Source: CAVPCY01 sp963702525
GTDB lineage: Bacteria > Actinomycetota > Coriobacteriia > Anaerosomatales > PHET01
Reading direction: 5' to 3'
NCBI GenBank assembly: GCA_963702525.1
Contig: CAVPCY010000018.1
Location: 28,553 to 92,552 of the forward strand
DNA: 64,000 bases
A program made the position numbers and the translations under genes. Every line of letters begins with the position of its first letter. Position 1 is the stretch's first letter. Below are positions 9,196-18,137 of this stretch, one piece after another. Below the pieces are notes generated by a model that ran no database searches, was not told the DNA's origin, and worked only from the letters and a program-made list of their open reading frames with translations.

Positions 9196-9670
9196 CGTCG
9201 GTCACTCTCGCCAACAGCGCGATACGGTCGCGCAACTGAGCGGCGTGGTCGTCTGCGAGTGCCGGGATCGTGTGCTTGTTGGCCGCCGTCCAGATGTGGA
9301 CATCGGTGAGTCCCAGCGAGCGCATGATCGGCCCCTGCGCCGTGTCCACGTGCTGGACCCTCACCATCGGGATAACGGTCTGCGAAACGACGATGAGCCC
9401 CTCCTGCAGCCGTATCTCCTCCTCGCGGACCTCCCAGCGCCAGCGGCGGTAGCGGACCTCGGGGACCACGGTCTCGGCGGCCAGGAGCGCGCCAAGCACC
9501 CCGAGCAGGACGAGGAGCGGGACCGCCAGCGGTATGTCGATGTAGTTCGCGAAGCCGAGGAACACGAGAGCGCCGAGCACGAACGGCGAGAGTGAGAGCA
9601 GCGACTGAAGCCGCCACGCTGTCTTCACCCGCTTGTCGAGCAGGTTCGCTGCGCCCGAAGAGGTCTCCAT
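9182..9670 (-). CDS. Bacterial PH (bPH2/DUF304) membrane protein, YdbS-like
   Basis: 162 residues: two transmembrane helices (about residues 25-63, SLLSLSPFVLGALVFLGF and PLAVPLLVLLGVLGALLA), then one PH-like domain with the family pattern YRRWRWEVREEEIRLQEGL and IPMVRVQHVDT. Overlaps the downstream YdbT-like gene by 14 bp; ydbS-ydbT pairing is the usual arrangement. Uninterrupted frame. Confidence 0.88.
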   Translation of the reverse strand: METSSGAANLLDKRVKTAWRLQSLLSLSPFVLGALVFLGFANYIDIPLAVPLLVLLGVLGALLAAETVVPEVRYRRWRWEVREEEIRLQEGLIVVSQTVIPMVRVQHVDTAQGPIMRSLGLTDVHIWTAANKHTIPALADDHAAQLRDRIALLARVTDDGGL

Positions 9671-9697
9671 GCTCTCAGTCTAGTGCACGCGCTCGGT

Positions 9698-11059
9698 CTA
9701 GGACGCGGAGTCCCCTCCAAGGCCGTGAGTCTCGAGGAACTCGTCGACGATGTCGTCGATGCCGGGCGTGGTCGTATCGGCCACACGGTACGTGACCCGA
9801 ACCACCGGCTTGTCGATCTTGATCAGCCGCGCCAGGTCGATCGGCGTGCCGATGGCGACGACATCGGCATCGGTCGCCTCGATCGTCGCCGCGAGGTCGG
9901 CCAGCTGCGCTGCGGAGTACCCCATGGCCGGCAGCACGTCGGTCATGTGCGGGTAGGCGTCGTAGGTGTCCTTGAGCGATCCGACCGCGAACGGCGTGGG
10001 ATCCACCAGAGAAGCCGCTCCGGCCTGTTTGGCCGCCAGCGCCGCGGCGCCGTAGCGCATTCCGCCGTGGGTGACGGTAGGCCCGTCCTCGACCGCAAGA
10101 ACCCGCTTCCCGGCGAGTGCGCCCATGTCGCTCGCTTCGATGACGCTGTCCGTGAGCACCAGACGCGCGGACGAGTTGTACTCGGCGGCGGCAGCGACCA
10201 GATCGTCGACTGCGGACTTCTCGGCGGTGTTGACCTTGTTGATCACGAGCACGTCGGCGCGCAGGAAGTTCACTTCGCCCGGGAAGTACGCCCTCTCGTG
10301 GCCGGGGCGGTGGGGATCGAGGGCCACGATCTCGAGGTCGCTGCGGTAGAACGGCCAGTCGTTGTTGCCGCCGTCCCACACGATGACGTCGGCCTCCTTC
10401 TCGGCTTCGCGCAGGATCGCTTCGTAGTCGACGCCCGCCATCACGACGGCACCGACTTCGACGAGGTGCTCGTACTCCTCGCGCTCCTCGACCGTGACGC
10501 CCAGACGGTCGAGGTCCTCGATGCTCGCGTAGCGCTCGACGCGCATGGCCGTCAGATCGCGGTAGGGCATGGGGTGGCGGATGTCGACGGCCGTCACACC
10601 ACGTTCGCGCAGCCTCTCGAAGATGCGGCGCGAGATGCCGGACTTGCCCACGCCGGTGCGCACGGCACACACGCTGATGACGGGCTTGGTGGAGCGCACC
10701 ATCGAGGCGTTGGGGCCCACGATGCGGAAGTCGGCTCCGCATGCGAGCACGAGAGACGCCTTGTGCATCAGATCGGTGTGCGCGACGTCGCTGTACGCGA
10801 AGATGACCTCATCGACCGAGTTCATCGCGATCAGTCGCGGCAGCTCTGACTCGGGCCTGATGGCGATGCCGCCCGGATAGCGCGGGCCGGAGAGCACCTC
10901 GGGCAGCCGGCGGTCGTCGATGCCGGGGATCTGGGTGGCGGTGAACGCTATGACCTCGACGGTAGGGTCGTCTCGCAGGGCAACCAGGAAGTCGTGGAAG
11001 TCGCGCCCCGCAGCTCCCATGACGATGACCTTACGGGGGGTGATGTTCTCGGCGGACAC
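9698..11059 (-). CDS. Cyclic 2,3-diphosphoglycerate synthetase-like P-loop GTPase
   Basis: About 453 residues from GTG 11059, chosen because AGAGGAG lies 6 nt upstream and the product begins just before the family's opening block VIVMGAAGRDFHDF. A Rossmann-like N-terminal domain is followed by a P-loop (RTGVGKSGISRRI, about residue 130) and VIWDGGNND and VLVINKVN (NKxN-type guanine specificity). The family contains archaeal cyclic-2,3-diphosphoglycerate synthetase, but most bacterial members are uncharacterised, so the specific reaction here is uncertain. No frameshift. Divergent from degV. Confidence 0.8.
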   Translation of the reverse strand: MSAENITPRKVIVMGAAGRDFHDFLVALRDDPTVEVIAFTATQIPGIDDRRLPEVLSGPRYPGGIAIRPESELPRLIAMNSVDEVIFAYSDVAHTDLMHKASLVLACGADFRIVGPNASMVRSTKPVISVCAVRTGVGKSGISRRIFERLRERGVTAVDIRHPMPYRDLTAMRVERYASIEDLDRLGVTVEEREEYEHLVEVGAVVMAGVDYEAILREAEKEADVIVWDGGNNDWPFYRSDLEIVALDPHRPGHERAYFPGEVNFLRADVLVINKVNTAEKSAVDDLVAAAAEYNSSARLVLTDSVIEASDMGALAGKRVLAVEDGPTVTHGGMRYGAAALAAKQAGAASLVDPTPFAVGSLKDTYDAYPHMTDVLPAMGYSAAQLADLAATIEATDADVVAIGTPIDLARLIKIDKPVVRVTYRVADTTTPGIDDIVDEFLETHGLGGDSAS

Positions 11060-11200
11060 GACGGTCTCCTCTCGACCAGGGAATGCATAGGTGACATTCA
11101 ATACTGCATACCCCAATCCTGTCGACGTTGCGCGGCCCTGTCTTGAACGTGCGCTACAGTGTGCCGGTATCCGCAGCGCCTAGAGCCATAGGGGGAGAGA

Positions 11201-12103
11201 GTGCCCGTACGAGTGGTGACCGATTCGGTAGCGTCCATCCCTGCCGAGCAGGCACGAGAGGCGGGGGTAGAGGTCGTCAGCCTCTACGTCAACGACGGAG
11301 AGCGTCACGAGGCCGACGTGGATATCGAACTCGGCGCGTTCTACCGCAGGCTCGCGGACACGCGGACGCTGCCGACGTCCTCGCAGCCGTCGGTCGAGGC
11401 GCTGGCATCGGCGTTCCGACGAGGTGCCGATTCAGGCGCGGACGTTCTGGGCGTGTTCATCTCTTCGAAGATGAGCGGGACGCTTGAGACCGCACGTCTC
11501 GCCGCCAGCCTCGTCGTGGCCGAGCTTCCCGACGCGCGGATCGAACTCGTCGACAGCGGCTCGAACTCGCTCGAGGAGGGGTTCATCGCGCTGTCGGCCG
11601 CGGCCGCGGCGGCCGCGGGGGAGCCGGTGGGCGCGTGCATCGACGCCGCTCTCAAGACCGCGCGCCGCACGCGCTACCTGTTCTCTCCTGCATCGCTCGA
11701 GTACCTGCGAAGAGGCGGGCGGATCGGCTCGGCCTCGGCTCTTCTCGGACAGCTGCTGCAGGTCAAGCCCATCCTGACCGTGAGCCATGGCGAGACCACG
11801 ACGCTCGCCAAGGTTCGCACCGAGAAGCGTGCCCTGGCCGAGATGGCGCGGGTCTTCGCTGTGGATGTCGCGGAGCGCGGACTGCGGCGGGCGACCGTGC
11901 ACTACATCGGCGACGCCGAACCGGCGCAGGCGTTCGCGCGCGAGCATGTCGTCCCGGTGACCGGCTCGGATGTCGAGGTGGTCCCGGTGAGTGCGGTGAT
12001 CGGACTGCACGTGGGTCCGGCGGTGGGTCTGGTCTACGAGACCGAGGCGGAACCTGCGATGCCGGCGACTTCGGCGCGGCACTTGCTCGAAGGGCCGTCA
12101 TGA
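11201..12103 (+). CDS. DegV family protein (fatty-acid-binding, FakB-like)
   Basis: 300 residues with the DegV opening VRVVTDSVASIP, PTSSQPSVEAL and SSKMSGTLETARLAA motifs; the TSQPS and SGT segments bind the fatty-acid carboxylate in this family. Proteins of this fold present fatty acids to a FakA-type kinase for phospholipid synthesis; no kinase lies nearby. GTG start at 11201 follows GGGGGAGAG. The TGA overlaps the ATG of the next gene. Confidence 0.92.
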   Translation: MPVRVVTDSVASIPAEQAREAGVEVVSLYVNDGERHEADVDIELGAFYRRLADTRTLPTSSQPSVEALASAFRRGADSGADVLGVFISSKMSGTLETARLAASLVVAELPDARIELVDSGSNSLEEGFIALSAAAAAAAGEPVGACIDAALKTARRTRYLFSPASLEYLRRGGRIGSASALLGQLLQVKPILTVSHGETTTLAKVRTEKRALAEMARVFAVDVAERGLRRATVHYIGDAEPAQAFAREHVVPVTGSDVEVVPVSAVIGLHVGPAVGLVYETEAEPAMPATSARHLLEGPS

Positions 12104-12603
12104 CCTCATCTCACGAGCTTGCTGTCGACACACCCAAACCCGGAAGCCGCTTCACGCCGCGTGCGGGTGTGCGCGTCCAGCTGTATGGCGCCGCCCTTGT
12201 GTGGGCGGTCGGCGCTTCGATCCTGATCGTGCGCGGCTTCGGCTACGTGCAGGGCCGGTACTGGCACGCGTGGGTACTGGGCGCGGCGCTGGCTATCGCC
12301 GTCGTCAAGTCGCGGCTGCTGCTGGACCGTATCGCGCGCAAGGCCGTGGTACGCATCCAAGAGCGCGGGCGCGCCTGCTTCTTCGGGTTCTTCTCGGTCA
12401 AGGCGTGGGCGTTCGTGGCCCTGATGATGGGGGGCGGCATCACGCTGCGCCATCTCGTCGTGAATCCGAACATGATCGGCGCCGGTATCATGGGCGCGGT
12501 CTACATCGGGATCGGGACCGCCCTGGCGCTCGCGGACCGCATCTTCTGGCAGGCGGCACTGGGGCGCCCGCTGCCGGCCGAGGACTCCGCCGAACAGCAC
12601 TGA
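12100..12603 (+). CDS. Small polytopic membrane protein
   Basis: 167 residues with about four hydrophobic segments (YGAALVWAVGASILIVRGF; WVLGAALAIAVVKS; VKAWAFVALMMGGGITL; IGAGIMGAVYIGIGTALALA). A basic cluster (SRLLLDRIARKAVVRIQERGRA) lies between helices 2 and 3. Coupled to degV by an ATGA overlap. The family is not certain; it resembles uncharacterised integral membrane proteins of anaerobes. Confidence 0.75.
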   Translation: MTSSHELAVDTPKPGSRFTPRAGVRVQLYGAALVWAVGASILIVRGFGYVQGRYWHAWVLGAALAIAVVKSRLLLDRIARKAVVRIQERGRACFFGFFSVKAWAFVALMMGGGITLRHLVVNPNMIGAGIMGAVYIGIGTALALADRIFWQAALGRPLPAEDSAEQH

Positions 12604-12668
12604 CATCCGCAGGCGGTTTCGGGGAAGATGCTTCACGCAGCCCCGCTAGGCGCCAGGAGGTCGGTCGC

Positions 12669-13244
12669 ATGAAGGTCGTCGCAGTCAATGGGTCCGCTCG
12701 CAAGGGCGGGAATACCACGATGCTCATCGAAGCGGCGTTCGAGCCGCTGCGTGCGGCCGGACACGACTGCGATCTCATCGAGCTGGCGAAACGCGACATC
12801 CGCGGCTGCACCGCCTGCGGCAAGTGCCGCGAGAAGGCCGATCGCAAGTGCCACGGGCGCAAGGACGACGGCAACGACGTCATCGCGCGTCTCTTCGATG
12901 CCGACGCGATCCTCCTGGGCAGCCCCACCTACTTCGCCGACATCACACCCGAACTCAAGGCGATCATCGACCGCGCGGGCTACGTGGCACGCGGCAACGG
13001 CAATCCGTTCGCACGCAAGCCCGGTGCGGCGGTCGTGGCGGTGCGGCGTGCCGGTGCCATCCACGCGTTCGACTCGATCAACCACTTCTTCCTCATCGGC
13101 GAGATGGTGGTCGTGGGTTCGAGCTACTGGAACGTCGGCATCGGCGGGCCCAAGGGTGCGGTCGCCGAGGACGACGAGGGCATCGCGACGATGCGCCGTT
13201 TGGGCGAGAACATGGCCTGGGTGATGGATCGTCTGGCGCGGTAG
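12669..13244 (+). CDS. Iron-sulfur flavoprotein-like NAD(P)H-dependent FMN reductase
   Basis: 191 residues of flavodoxin-like fold. The FMN-binding opening VAVNGSARKGGNTTMLIEAA is followed by RGCTACGKCREKADRKC, giving cysteine spacing C-x2-C-x2-C-x7-C, the compact 4Fe-4S motif of iron-sulfur flavoproteins. GSPTYFADITPELKAIIDRAG is the typical second flavin loop. Iron-sulfur flavoproteins of anaerobes transfer electrons from ferredoxin to acceptors such as O2 or H2O2. ATG 12669 follows CCAGGAGGTC. Confidence 0.85.
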   Translation: MKVVAVNGSARKGGNTTMLIEAAFEPLRAAGHDCDLIELAKRDIRGCTACGKCREKADRKCHGRKDDGNDVIARLFDADAILLGSPTYFADITPELKAIIDRAGYVARGNGNPFARKPGAAVVAVRRAGAIHAFDSINHFFLIGEMVVVGSSYWNVGIGGPKGAVAEDDEGIATMRRLGENMAWVMDRLAR

Positions 13245-13259
13245 CGCAGTAAGCGCGGC

Positions 13260-13964
13260 TCACTGCTCCGAAGGAGCCGGGTGCTCCAGGCGGGTCGGAG
13301 CCGAGCCCTTCACGTAGACACCGTCTTCCACGATCCGGGCGTCCTCGATGGTGAGACCAGGTGCGGCGCGCAGGTAGAGGTTCAGATACGAGATGACCGC
13401 GTCCGAGGCCTGCTGGCGCCGCTCGCCCTTCACGTTGAACCCCTCGACCGTGAGCGACGTCGCGCCGGGGCTGTCGATGCCCGTCGCCGTGTATGTCACC
13501 GGCCCCGCGATCTCAGCGGCGTAGTTCGAACCCCCCGCCGAGAGAGTCCCGCCGAGCGCGCCCACGCCCGGCTTGGGGAAGGCGGCTCTTCCGCGCGTGA
13601 ACGACACGGACTGCCCTGTCAGGTCCGCCGTGTACCGGTAGACGTTGAGCAGCGCGGTGATCTCCTCGGCGGTGAAGGTGGCCTCGAAGGACCGACTGCC
13701 GCTGGGGGAGACCTGGGTGATGTCGACCGGCTCCGGCGGGAAGGTGGCCTCGACCCCCGCCTTGGCCATCGCCGACGACCATCCCGGCTCGAACCGCTCG
13801 AAACCCGGCCCGGTGCGTTGTGCCGGAGTGGAGCTCTTCGAGAACGTGGCGGCCCATACGACCAGCGCCACCACGGCCGCAAGCAGTACCACCGCCACCA
13901 CTGCTACGATCAGGGGAGCGCGGCTCTTCTTGGAATCCCGGGGCGTGGCCTGTTCTTGTTCCAC
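13260..13964 (-). CDS. Membrane-anchored hypothetical protein
   Basis: 234 residues: charged N-terminus (DSKKSR), a single helix (APLIVAVVAVVLLAAVVALVVW, about residues 16-38), a Ser/Thr-rich linker and a probable beta-rich external domain. No catalytic motif seen. Convergent with the flavoprotein gene, 15 bp apart. Uninterrupted; family not recognised. Confidence 0.65.
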   Translation of the reverse strand: MEQEQATPRDSKKSRAPLIVAVVAVVLLAAVVALVVWAATFSKSSTPAQRTGPGFERFEPGWSSAMAKAGVEATFPPEPVDITQVSPSGSRSFEATFTAEEITALLNVYRYTADLTGQSVSFTRGRAAFPKPGVGALGGTLSAGGSNYAAEIAGPVTYTATGIDSPGATSLTVEGFNVKGERRQQASDAVISYLNLYLRAAPGLTIEDARIVEDGVYVKGSAPTRLEHPAPSEQ

Positions 13965-14055
13965 TGCACGTCCTTGTGCCGGTCGTTGTCGACGTGTGGA
14001 GCGTACCCGAGCAGACGGTATGCTTCAATCCCCGACCTGTCGCCTGGAGGCCTCT

Positions 14056-14975
14056 TTGCCGCTGTTCGCCGATGCTTCTCTCGCATCTCGCCTCGAGTCG
14101 CTGTGCGCAGCCGAGATGAGCCGCTTCGTGGAAACCGCGCTTCAGCTGGATCCCGCATGCGAGGCCGCGGCCCTCGAACTGGCCGGCGGGATTGCCGCGT
14201 TCCTCGGTGCAGGCTCGCCGCTGAACCAGGCGTTCGGGTTGGGTTTCGGTGCAGAGGTCTCCACCGAGGACATCGCGTCGCTCGAGGAGTTCTACACCAG
14301 CAGGGCCGCACGGCCGTTGATCGGCGCATCTCCGCTCGCGCACCCGAGCTCTGTTCGCCTCGCTCGCCGCGCGCGGCTGGGTCCTCGACGGCTTCGAGAA
14401 CGTGCTCGTGCGCCCTGTCGAGAGCTCCGATACCGAACCGCCCGCGTTGCCCGATGGAGTATCGATCCACGAGGTCTCGAGTGACGAGGACCGCCGCACG
14501 TGGATCCTTCTGGCGGCGACGGCGTTCTCGGCACCGCTCCCACCGCTCGACGTGCAGCTCGAGATCGGCCGGATCGTGGTGCGCCGCCCGGGCAGCCGGC
14601 TGTTCATCGTGTCCGTCGACGGGCAGCCTGCCGGCACCGGCGAGCTGTACGTGGAAGACGGTGTCGCGATGGCTGTCGGCCGACTCGACGCTGCCTGCGT
14701 TTCGGCGGCGCGGCGCTCAGCGGGCGGTCCAAGCGCATCGGCTCTTCCTGGCGGCGCAGGCGGGATGCGAGCTTGCGGCGACCGAGTCCGCGCCGGGCGG
14801 TGCGTCCCAGCACAACATGGAGCGTCTCGGCTTTCGGATCGCCTACACACGCGTCGACATGGCGCTTCCCGACGTGCGCTGCGCACCCGTGACGCCGGCT
14901 CGCGGGGTGCTATCGTGTTCACGCGTGGAGTGGCGAGGCGGGAGCAGGGCGATCGGGTGGAGGGGTTCGGATTGA
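14056..14975 (+). CDS. GNAT-type N-acetyltransferase (two frameshifts)
   Basis: About 306 residues once +1 shifts near 14352 and 14683 are bridged. The C-terminal half has the GNAT pattern: FIVSVDGQPAGTGELYVEDGVAMAV strands, then STLPAFRRRGAQRAVQAHRL holding the acetyl-CoA P-loop (RRRGAQ), then GASQHNMERLGFRIAYTRV. The N-terminal part is probably a non-catalytic domain. TTG 14056 is preferred since GGAGG precedes it by 5 nt. The stop overlaps the next gene's TTG. Substrate unknown. Confidence 0.75.
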
Positions 14976-15915
14976 CGGAGCAAGCTGAGACGACCGTCGG
15001 CTTCATCGGCACCGGTGTGATGGGCGCCTCGATGGCCGGGCACCTGCTCGAGGCGGGGTACCGGCTTCGGGTCCACAACCGCACGCGGGCCAAGGCCGAG
15101 GAGCTGCTGGCCAAGGGCGCCGATTGGGCCGAGTCGGCCGGCTGAGGCCACGCGCGGCGCGGACGTGGTGATCACGATGGTCGGCTACCCGAGCGACGTG
15201 GAGGAAGCGTATCTGGGCGCTGACGGAATCATCGCTTCTGCCGACTCCGGCACGCTGCTCGTCGACATGACGACCTCCTCGCCGGCGCTTGCGGGCCGGA
15301 TCGCCGCGGCGGCGGCCGCGCGCGAGCTCGTCGCGCTCGACGCGCCGGTCTCGGGAGGCGACGTGGGTGCCCGCAATGCGACGCTGACCATCATGGTGGG
15401 CGGTGACGAGGAGGCCACCCTGCGCGCGATGCCGGTCTTCTCGGCGATGGGTACGACGATTCTGCGCCACGGCGGACCGGGAGCCGGGCAGCACTGCAAG
15501 ATGGCGAACCAGATCGCGATCGCTGCCTCGATGCTCGGGCTGGCCGAGTGCCTGGCGTACGCCGTCGCGTGCGGGGCTCGATCGCTCGCGCGTACTCGAG
15601 ACGCTTGGTGGCGGCAGCGCGCAGTCGTGGACGCTCGTGAACTACGGACCGCGCGTGCTCGCCGGCGACTTCCAGCCCGGCTTCTACGTCAAGCACTTCG
15701 TGAAGGACCTGAGGATCGCGATCGCTTCCGCCGAGGGGATGCGAATCGACCTGCCCGGCCTCGAGCTGGCCAAGCAGCTCTACGAAGCGCTTGCCAACGG
15801 CGGGGGCAGCGAGCTGGGCACGCAGGCGATCTGGCTGCTCTACGCTCAGGCTGCCGAGCGCGAGGCTGCGGGCGTGCTCGGAGGGGTGACGGCGAGGACG
15901 GCGGTAGGACGATGA
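14972..15915 (+). CDS. Beta-hydroxyacid dehydrogenase (3-hydroxyisobutyrate/tartronate-semialdehyde type; two frameshifts)
   Basis: About 313 residues over +1 shifts near 15136 and 15576. NAD(P)-binding GFIGTGVMGASMAGHLLEAG at the N-terminus, then substrate motif DAPVSGGDVGARNATLTIMVGG, then GPGAGQHCKMANQIAIA containing the catalytic lysine (CKMANQ). Oxidises 3-hydroxyisobutyrate or reduces 2-hydroxy-3-oxopropionate in other bacteria; specificity cannot be read from sequence. TTG 14972 is a plausible start with GGAGGGG upstream, coupled to the acetyltransferase gene. Confidence 0.88.
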
Positions 15916-16199
15916 GCCCGATCGTGGTGGCGGTCATCGCTGCGCTGGTGACGCTGTATCCCGGCTACCTGCTGGGCAAGCGCTCGCAGGAGCATCCCAG
16001 GCGCTACCAGGTCCTGTTCTACGGTTCGCTCGTTGCGATGGTCGCGGTACTCTCGTGGGCGCTCATCACCGAGCAGAGCCAGGTCGCAGGACTCGCACTG
16101 GGATGCGGGTTCGGGCTGGCCAACGGCGCTCGGCACGGATACACGCAGGTCTTCAGGAAGCTGCGCGATGCAGAGCGGGAAGCCAGGGAGCAGGGCTAG
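15912..16199 (+). CDS. Small membrane protein
   Basis: 95 residues with two or three helices (PIVVAVIAALVTLYPGYLLG; VLFYGSLVAMVAVLSWALI; VAGLALGCGFGLANGA) and a charged C-terminus. ATGA overlap with the upstream dehydrogenase. Its stop overlaps the stop of the convergent glutaredoxin-like gene. No family recognised. Confidence 0.65.
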   Translation: MSPIVVAVIAALVTLYPGYLLGKRSQEHPRRYQVLFYGSLVAMVAVLSWALITEQSQVAGLALGCGFGLANGARHGYTQVFRKLRDAEREAREQG

Positions 16200-16476
16200 T
16201 CGATCTCCAGCAGGTCCTTGAGCCGTTCCGGCCTGAAGTCGACGCACACCCCGTCGCCCAGTTTGAACGTGGGCGTGTGAAGCCGGCCTTCGTTGAGACC
16301 CTCGGCGTGGTACGCGCGCCTCACGGTCTTCGTCCACGTCGATCTCGGTGAACGGGATGTCGTGGTCCTCTAGCCACTTTCGGGCTCGTCGCGCAGTCCG
16401 GACACCAGGAGCGGCAGTACATCACCAGGCCGTTCGACTCATCAACGGCTTCGATGTCGCTCGGGTCGTCGGCCAT
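16196..16476 (-). CDS. Glutaredoxin-like thioredoxin-fold protein (two frameshifts)
   Basis: About 92 residues over two +1 shifts (near 16396 and 16318). LVMYCRSWCPDC holds a CPDC redox motif at the end of the first strand, typical of NrdH/glutaredoxin-type proteins. HDIPFTEIDVDED and RLHTPTFKLGDG follow, with the cis-proline (TPT). A cytoplasmic thiol-disulfide carrier is likely. The stop overlaps that of the convergent membrane-protein gene. Confidence 0.8.
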
Positions 16477-16625
16477 CGGGATTCCTTTCGGTGGCGGGGA
16501 CTGGCATGGGCGCGCTTCCACGACAGTACCTACCCATGCCGGACGCGCCGCCGCGAGCGCCGCTGGGGTACGATGACCAAAGAGCGCGCTTTCCACGCGC
16601 GCCTGCCACGACAAGAGGGGATTCC

Positions 16626-17408
16626 ATGGCTGACGAAGCCCATTCACTTGCTGTGTTCATCGACTTCGAGAACGTCGCGCTCGGGGTGAACCAGCGTGCC
16701 GGCGCGCGCGCTCGGGCGAGCAAGACGGCCGAGATCGTCGACATGCAGCGCGTGCTCGAGCGCCTCGTGGAGAAGGGCAAGATCGTCGCGAAGCGGGCGT
16801 ACGCGGACTGGAGCCGGTTCGAGGCGTACCGCCGACCGCTTCACGAGCTCGGCATCGAGCTCACCGAGATACCCGAGCGGGGGATGACCGGCAAGAACTC
16901 GGCAGACATCCGGCTCGTGGTGGACGCGATGGAGCTCTCCTACGCCAAGGAGCACATAGACACCTTCGCGATCGTGTCGGGCGACTCGGACTTCACGCCG
17001 CTCGTGCTGCGCCTCAAGGAGAACGGCAAGACGGTGGTTGGCGTGGGGATGCGGGAGTCGACGAGCGATCTGCTCGCGGCGAACTGCGACGAGTTCATCT
17101 ACTACGAGGACATCGGAGCGCCCGCCGGTGCTCCGGCCGTGGGCGACGCCGTGCCGCGCAAGAAGCAGCCCGCGTTCAAGCTGCTGTTCGACACCGTCGA
17201 GGCGCTGCAGCGCGAGAACGTCGCGGTGATGCACTCGTCGCTGATCAAGGACACGATGCGCCGCAAGCAGCCGCAGTTCTCGGAGCAGGCGTATGGCTAC
17301 CGCTCGTTCAATCAGTTCCTCGAGGATGCCCAGAAGCTGGGGTACATCCGGCTGCGCACCGATCAGCGCTCCGGCACGTACGCGGTGGAAGGGTTCGGCG
17401 GGCAGTAG
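16626..17408 (+). CDS. NYN-domain ribonuclease-like protein with C-terminal LOTUS/OST-HTH-like domain
   Basis: 260 residues, intact. NYN (PIN-like) nuclease signatures with conserved acidic residues: AVFIDFENVAL, GKNSADIRLVVDAMEL, IVSGDSDFTPLVLRLKENGKTVVGVG. After a Pro/Ala linker, LLFDTVEALQRENVAVMHSSLIKDTMRRKQPQF and FNQFLEDAQKLGYIRLR resemble an RNA-binding OST-HTH/LOTUS module. Probably acts on RNA. ATG 16626 follows AAGAGGGG. Monocistronic. Confidence 0.85.
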   Translation: MADEAHSLAVFIDFENVALGVNQRAGARARASKTAEIVDMQRVLERLVEKGKIVAKRAYADWSRFEAYRRPLHELGIELTEIPERGMTGKNSADIRLVVDAMELSYAKEHIDTFAIVSGDSDFTPLVLRLKENGKTVVGVGMRESTSDLLAANCDEFIYYEDIGAPAGAPAVGDAVPRKKQPAFKLLFDTVEALQRENVAVMHSSLIKDTMRRKQPQFSEQAYGYRSFNQFLEDAQKLGYIRLRTDQRSGTYAVEGFGGQ

Positions 17409-17518
17409 GGCTTTGGCTGTGGTGCAGTTCGCCTGCGGGCGGGGTCACGAACCCCGGTTCTCAGTGCTATACTCGGCGGCCAACCCAGTCGTAGCCATCA
17501 CTTGCAGCAGGGGCACTC

Positions 17519-18130
17519 ATGAGCATCCGCGGCACTCGATTCCCCGTCTTCGCGATCGCGATTCTTCTCGCATGCATTGTGCTTCTCGCTCCCGCCTCTG
17601 CGCATGCGCTGACGCGGGCCGACGTCATGAAGCGCGCCAAGGTGTGGGTGGGCGTGAAGGTGCCGTACAGCCAGACCCGCTACGCCAAGCCGGCGGCCGC
17701 GCATGCTCGCGTCTACGGCGACGCCGGCCGCGACCTATGGGCTATCGCACGGACTGCTCCGGATTCGTGAGCATGGCGCTGGACTCAACGGACGACCAGG
17801 CCGGCACGCCGCGCTCGCTCGACACCGGGTCGCTGCCGGCTGGCTGGTGAGGACGACCAAGTCCAGCTGAGCCCCCGGCGACGTGATCCTGCGGCCCAAG
17901 ACCCTGGTCATCGGCGGGAAGACAGTGCCCTACGGCCACGCCGTGATCTTCGGTGGATGGGCCGACAAGTCCAAGCCTACTACTGGGGCCTGCACGAGTC
18001 CAGCTCGGCGAAGGGCGCCGTGCGCGCCAAGATCCGATGGGGCAGGTCGGGCTTCGGTCGAGCCCGGGGCTTCGCGCCCTACCGCGTGCCGCGCATAGAC
18101 GAGCGGCCGCGCATCGAGCCGAAGTTCTAG
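17519..18130 (+). CDS. Secreted NlpC/P60-type peptidoglycan hydrolase (several frameshifts)
   Basis: Signal peptide at residues 1-30 (AIAILLACIVLLAPASAHA), then about 170 residues read across at least three shifts. Catalytic block GYRTDCSGFVSM has the NlpC/P60 cysteine (DCSGF); GDVILRP followed by YGHAVIFGGW supplies the histidine. The C-terminus (YWGLHESSSAKGAVRAKI) follows in another frame. Predicted to cut peptide stems in peptidoglycan outside the membrane. A TATACT -10-like hexamer lies at 17468-17473. Confidence 0.75.
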
Positions 18131-18137
18131 AGGGCCC

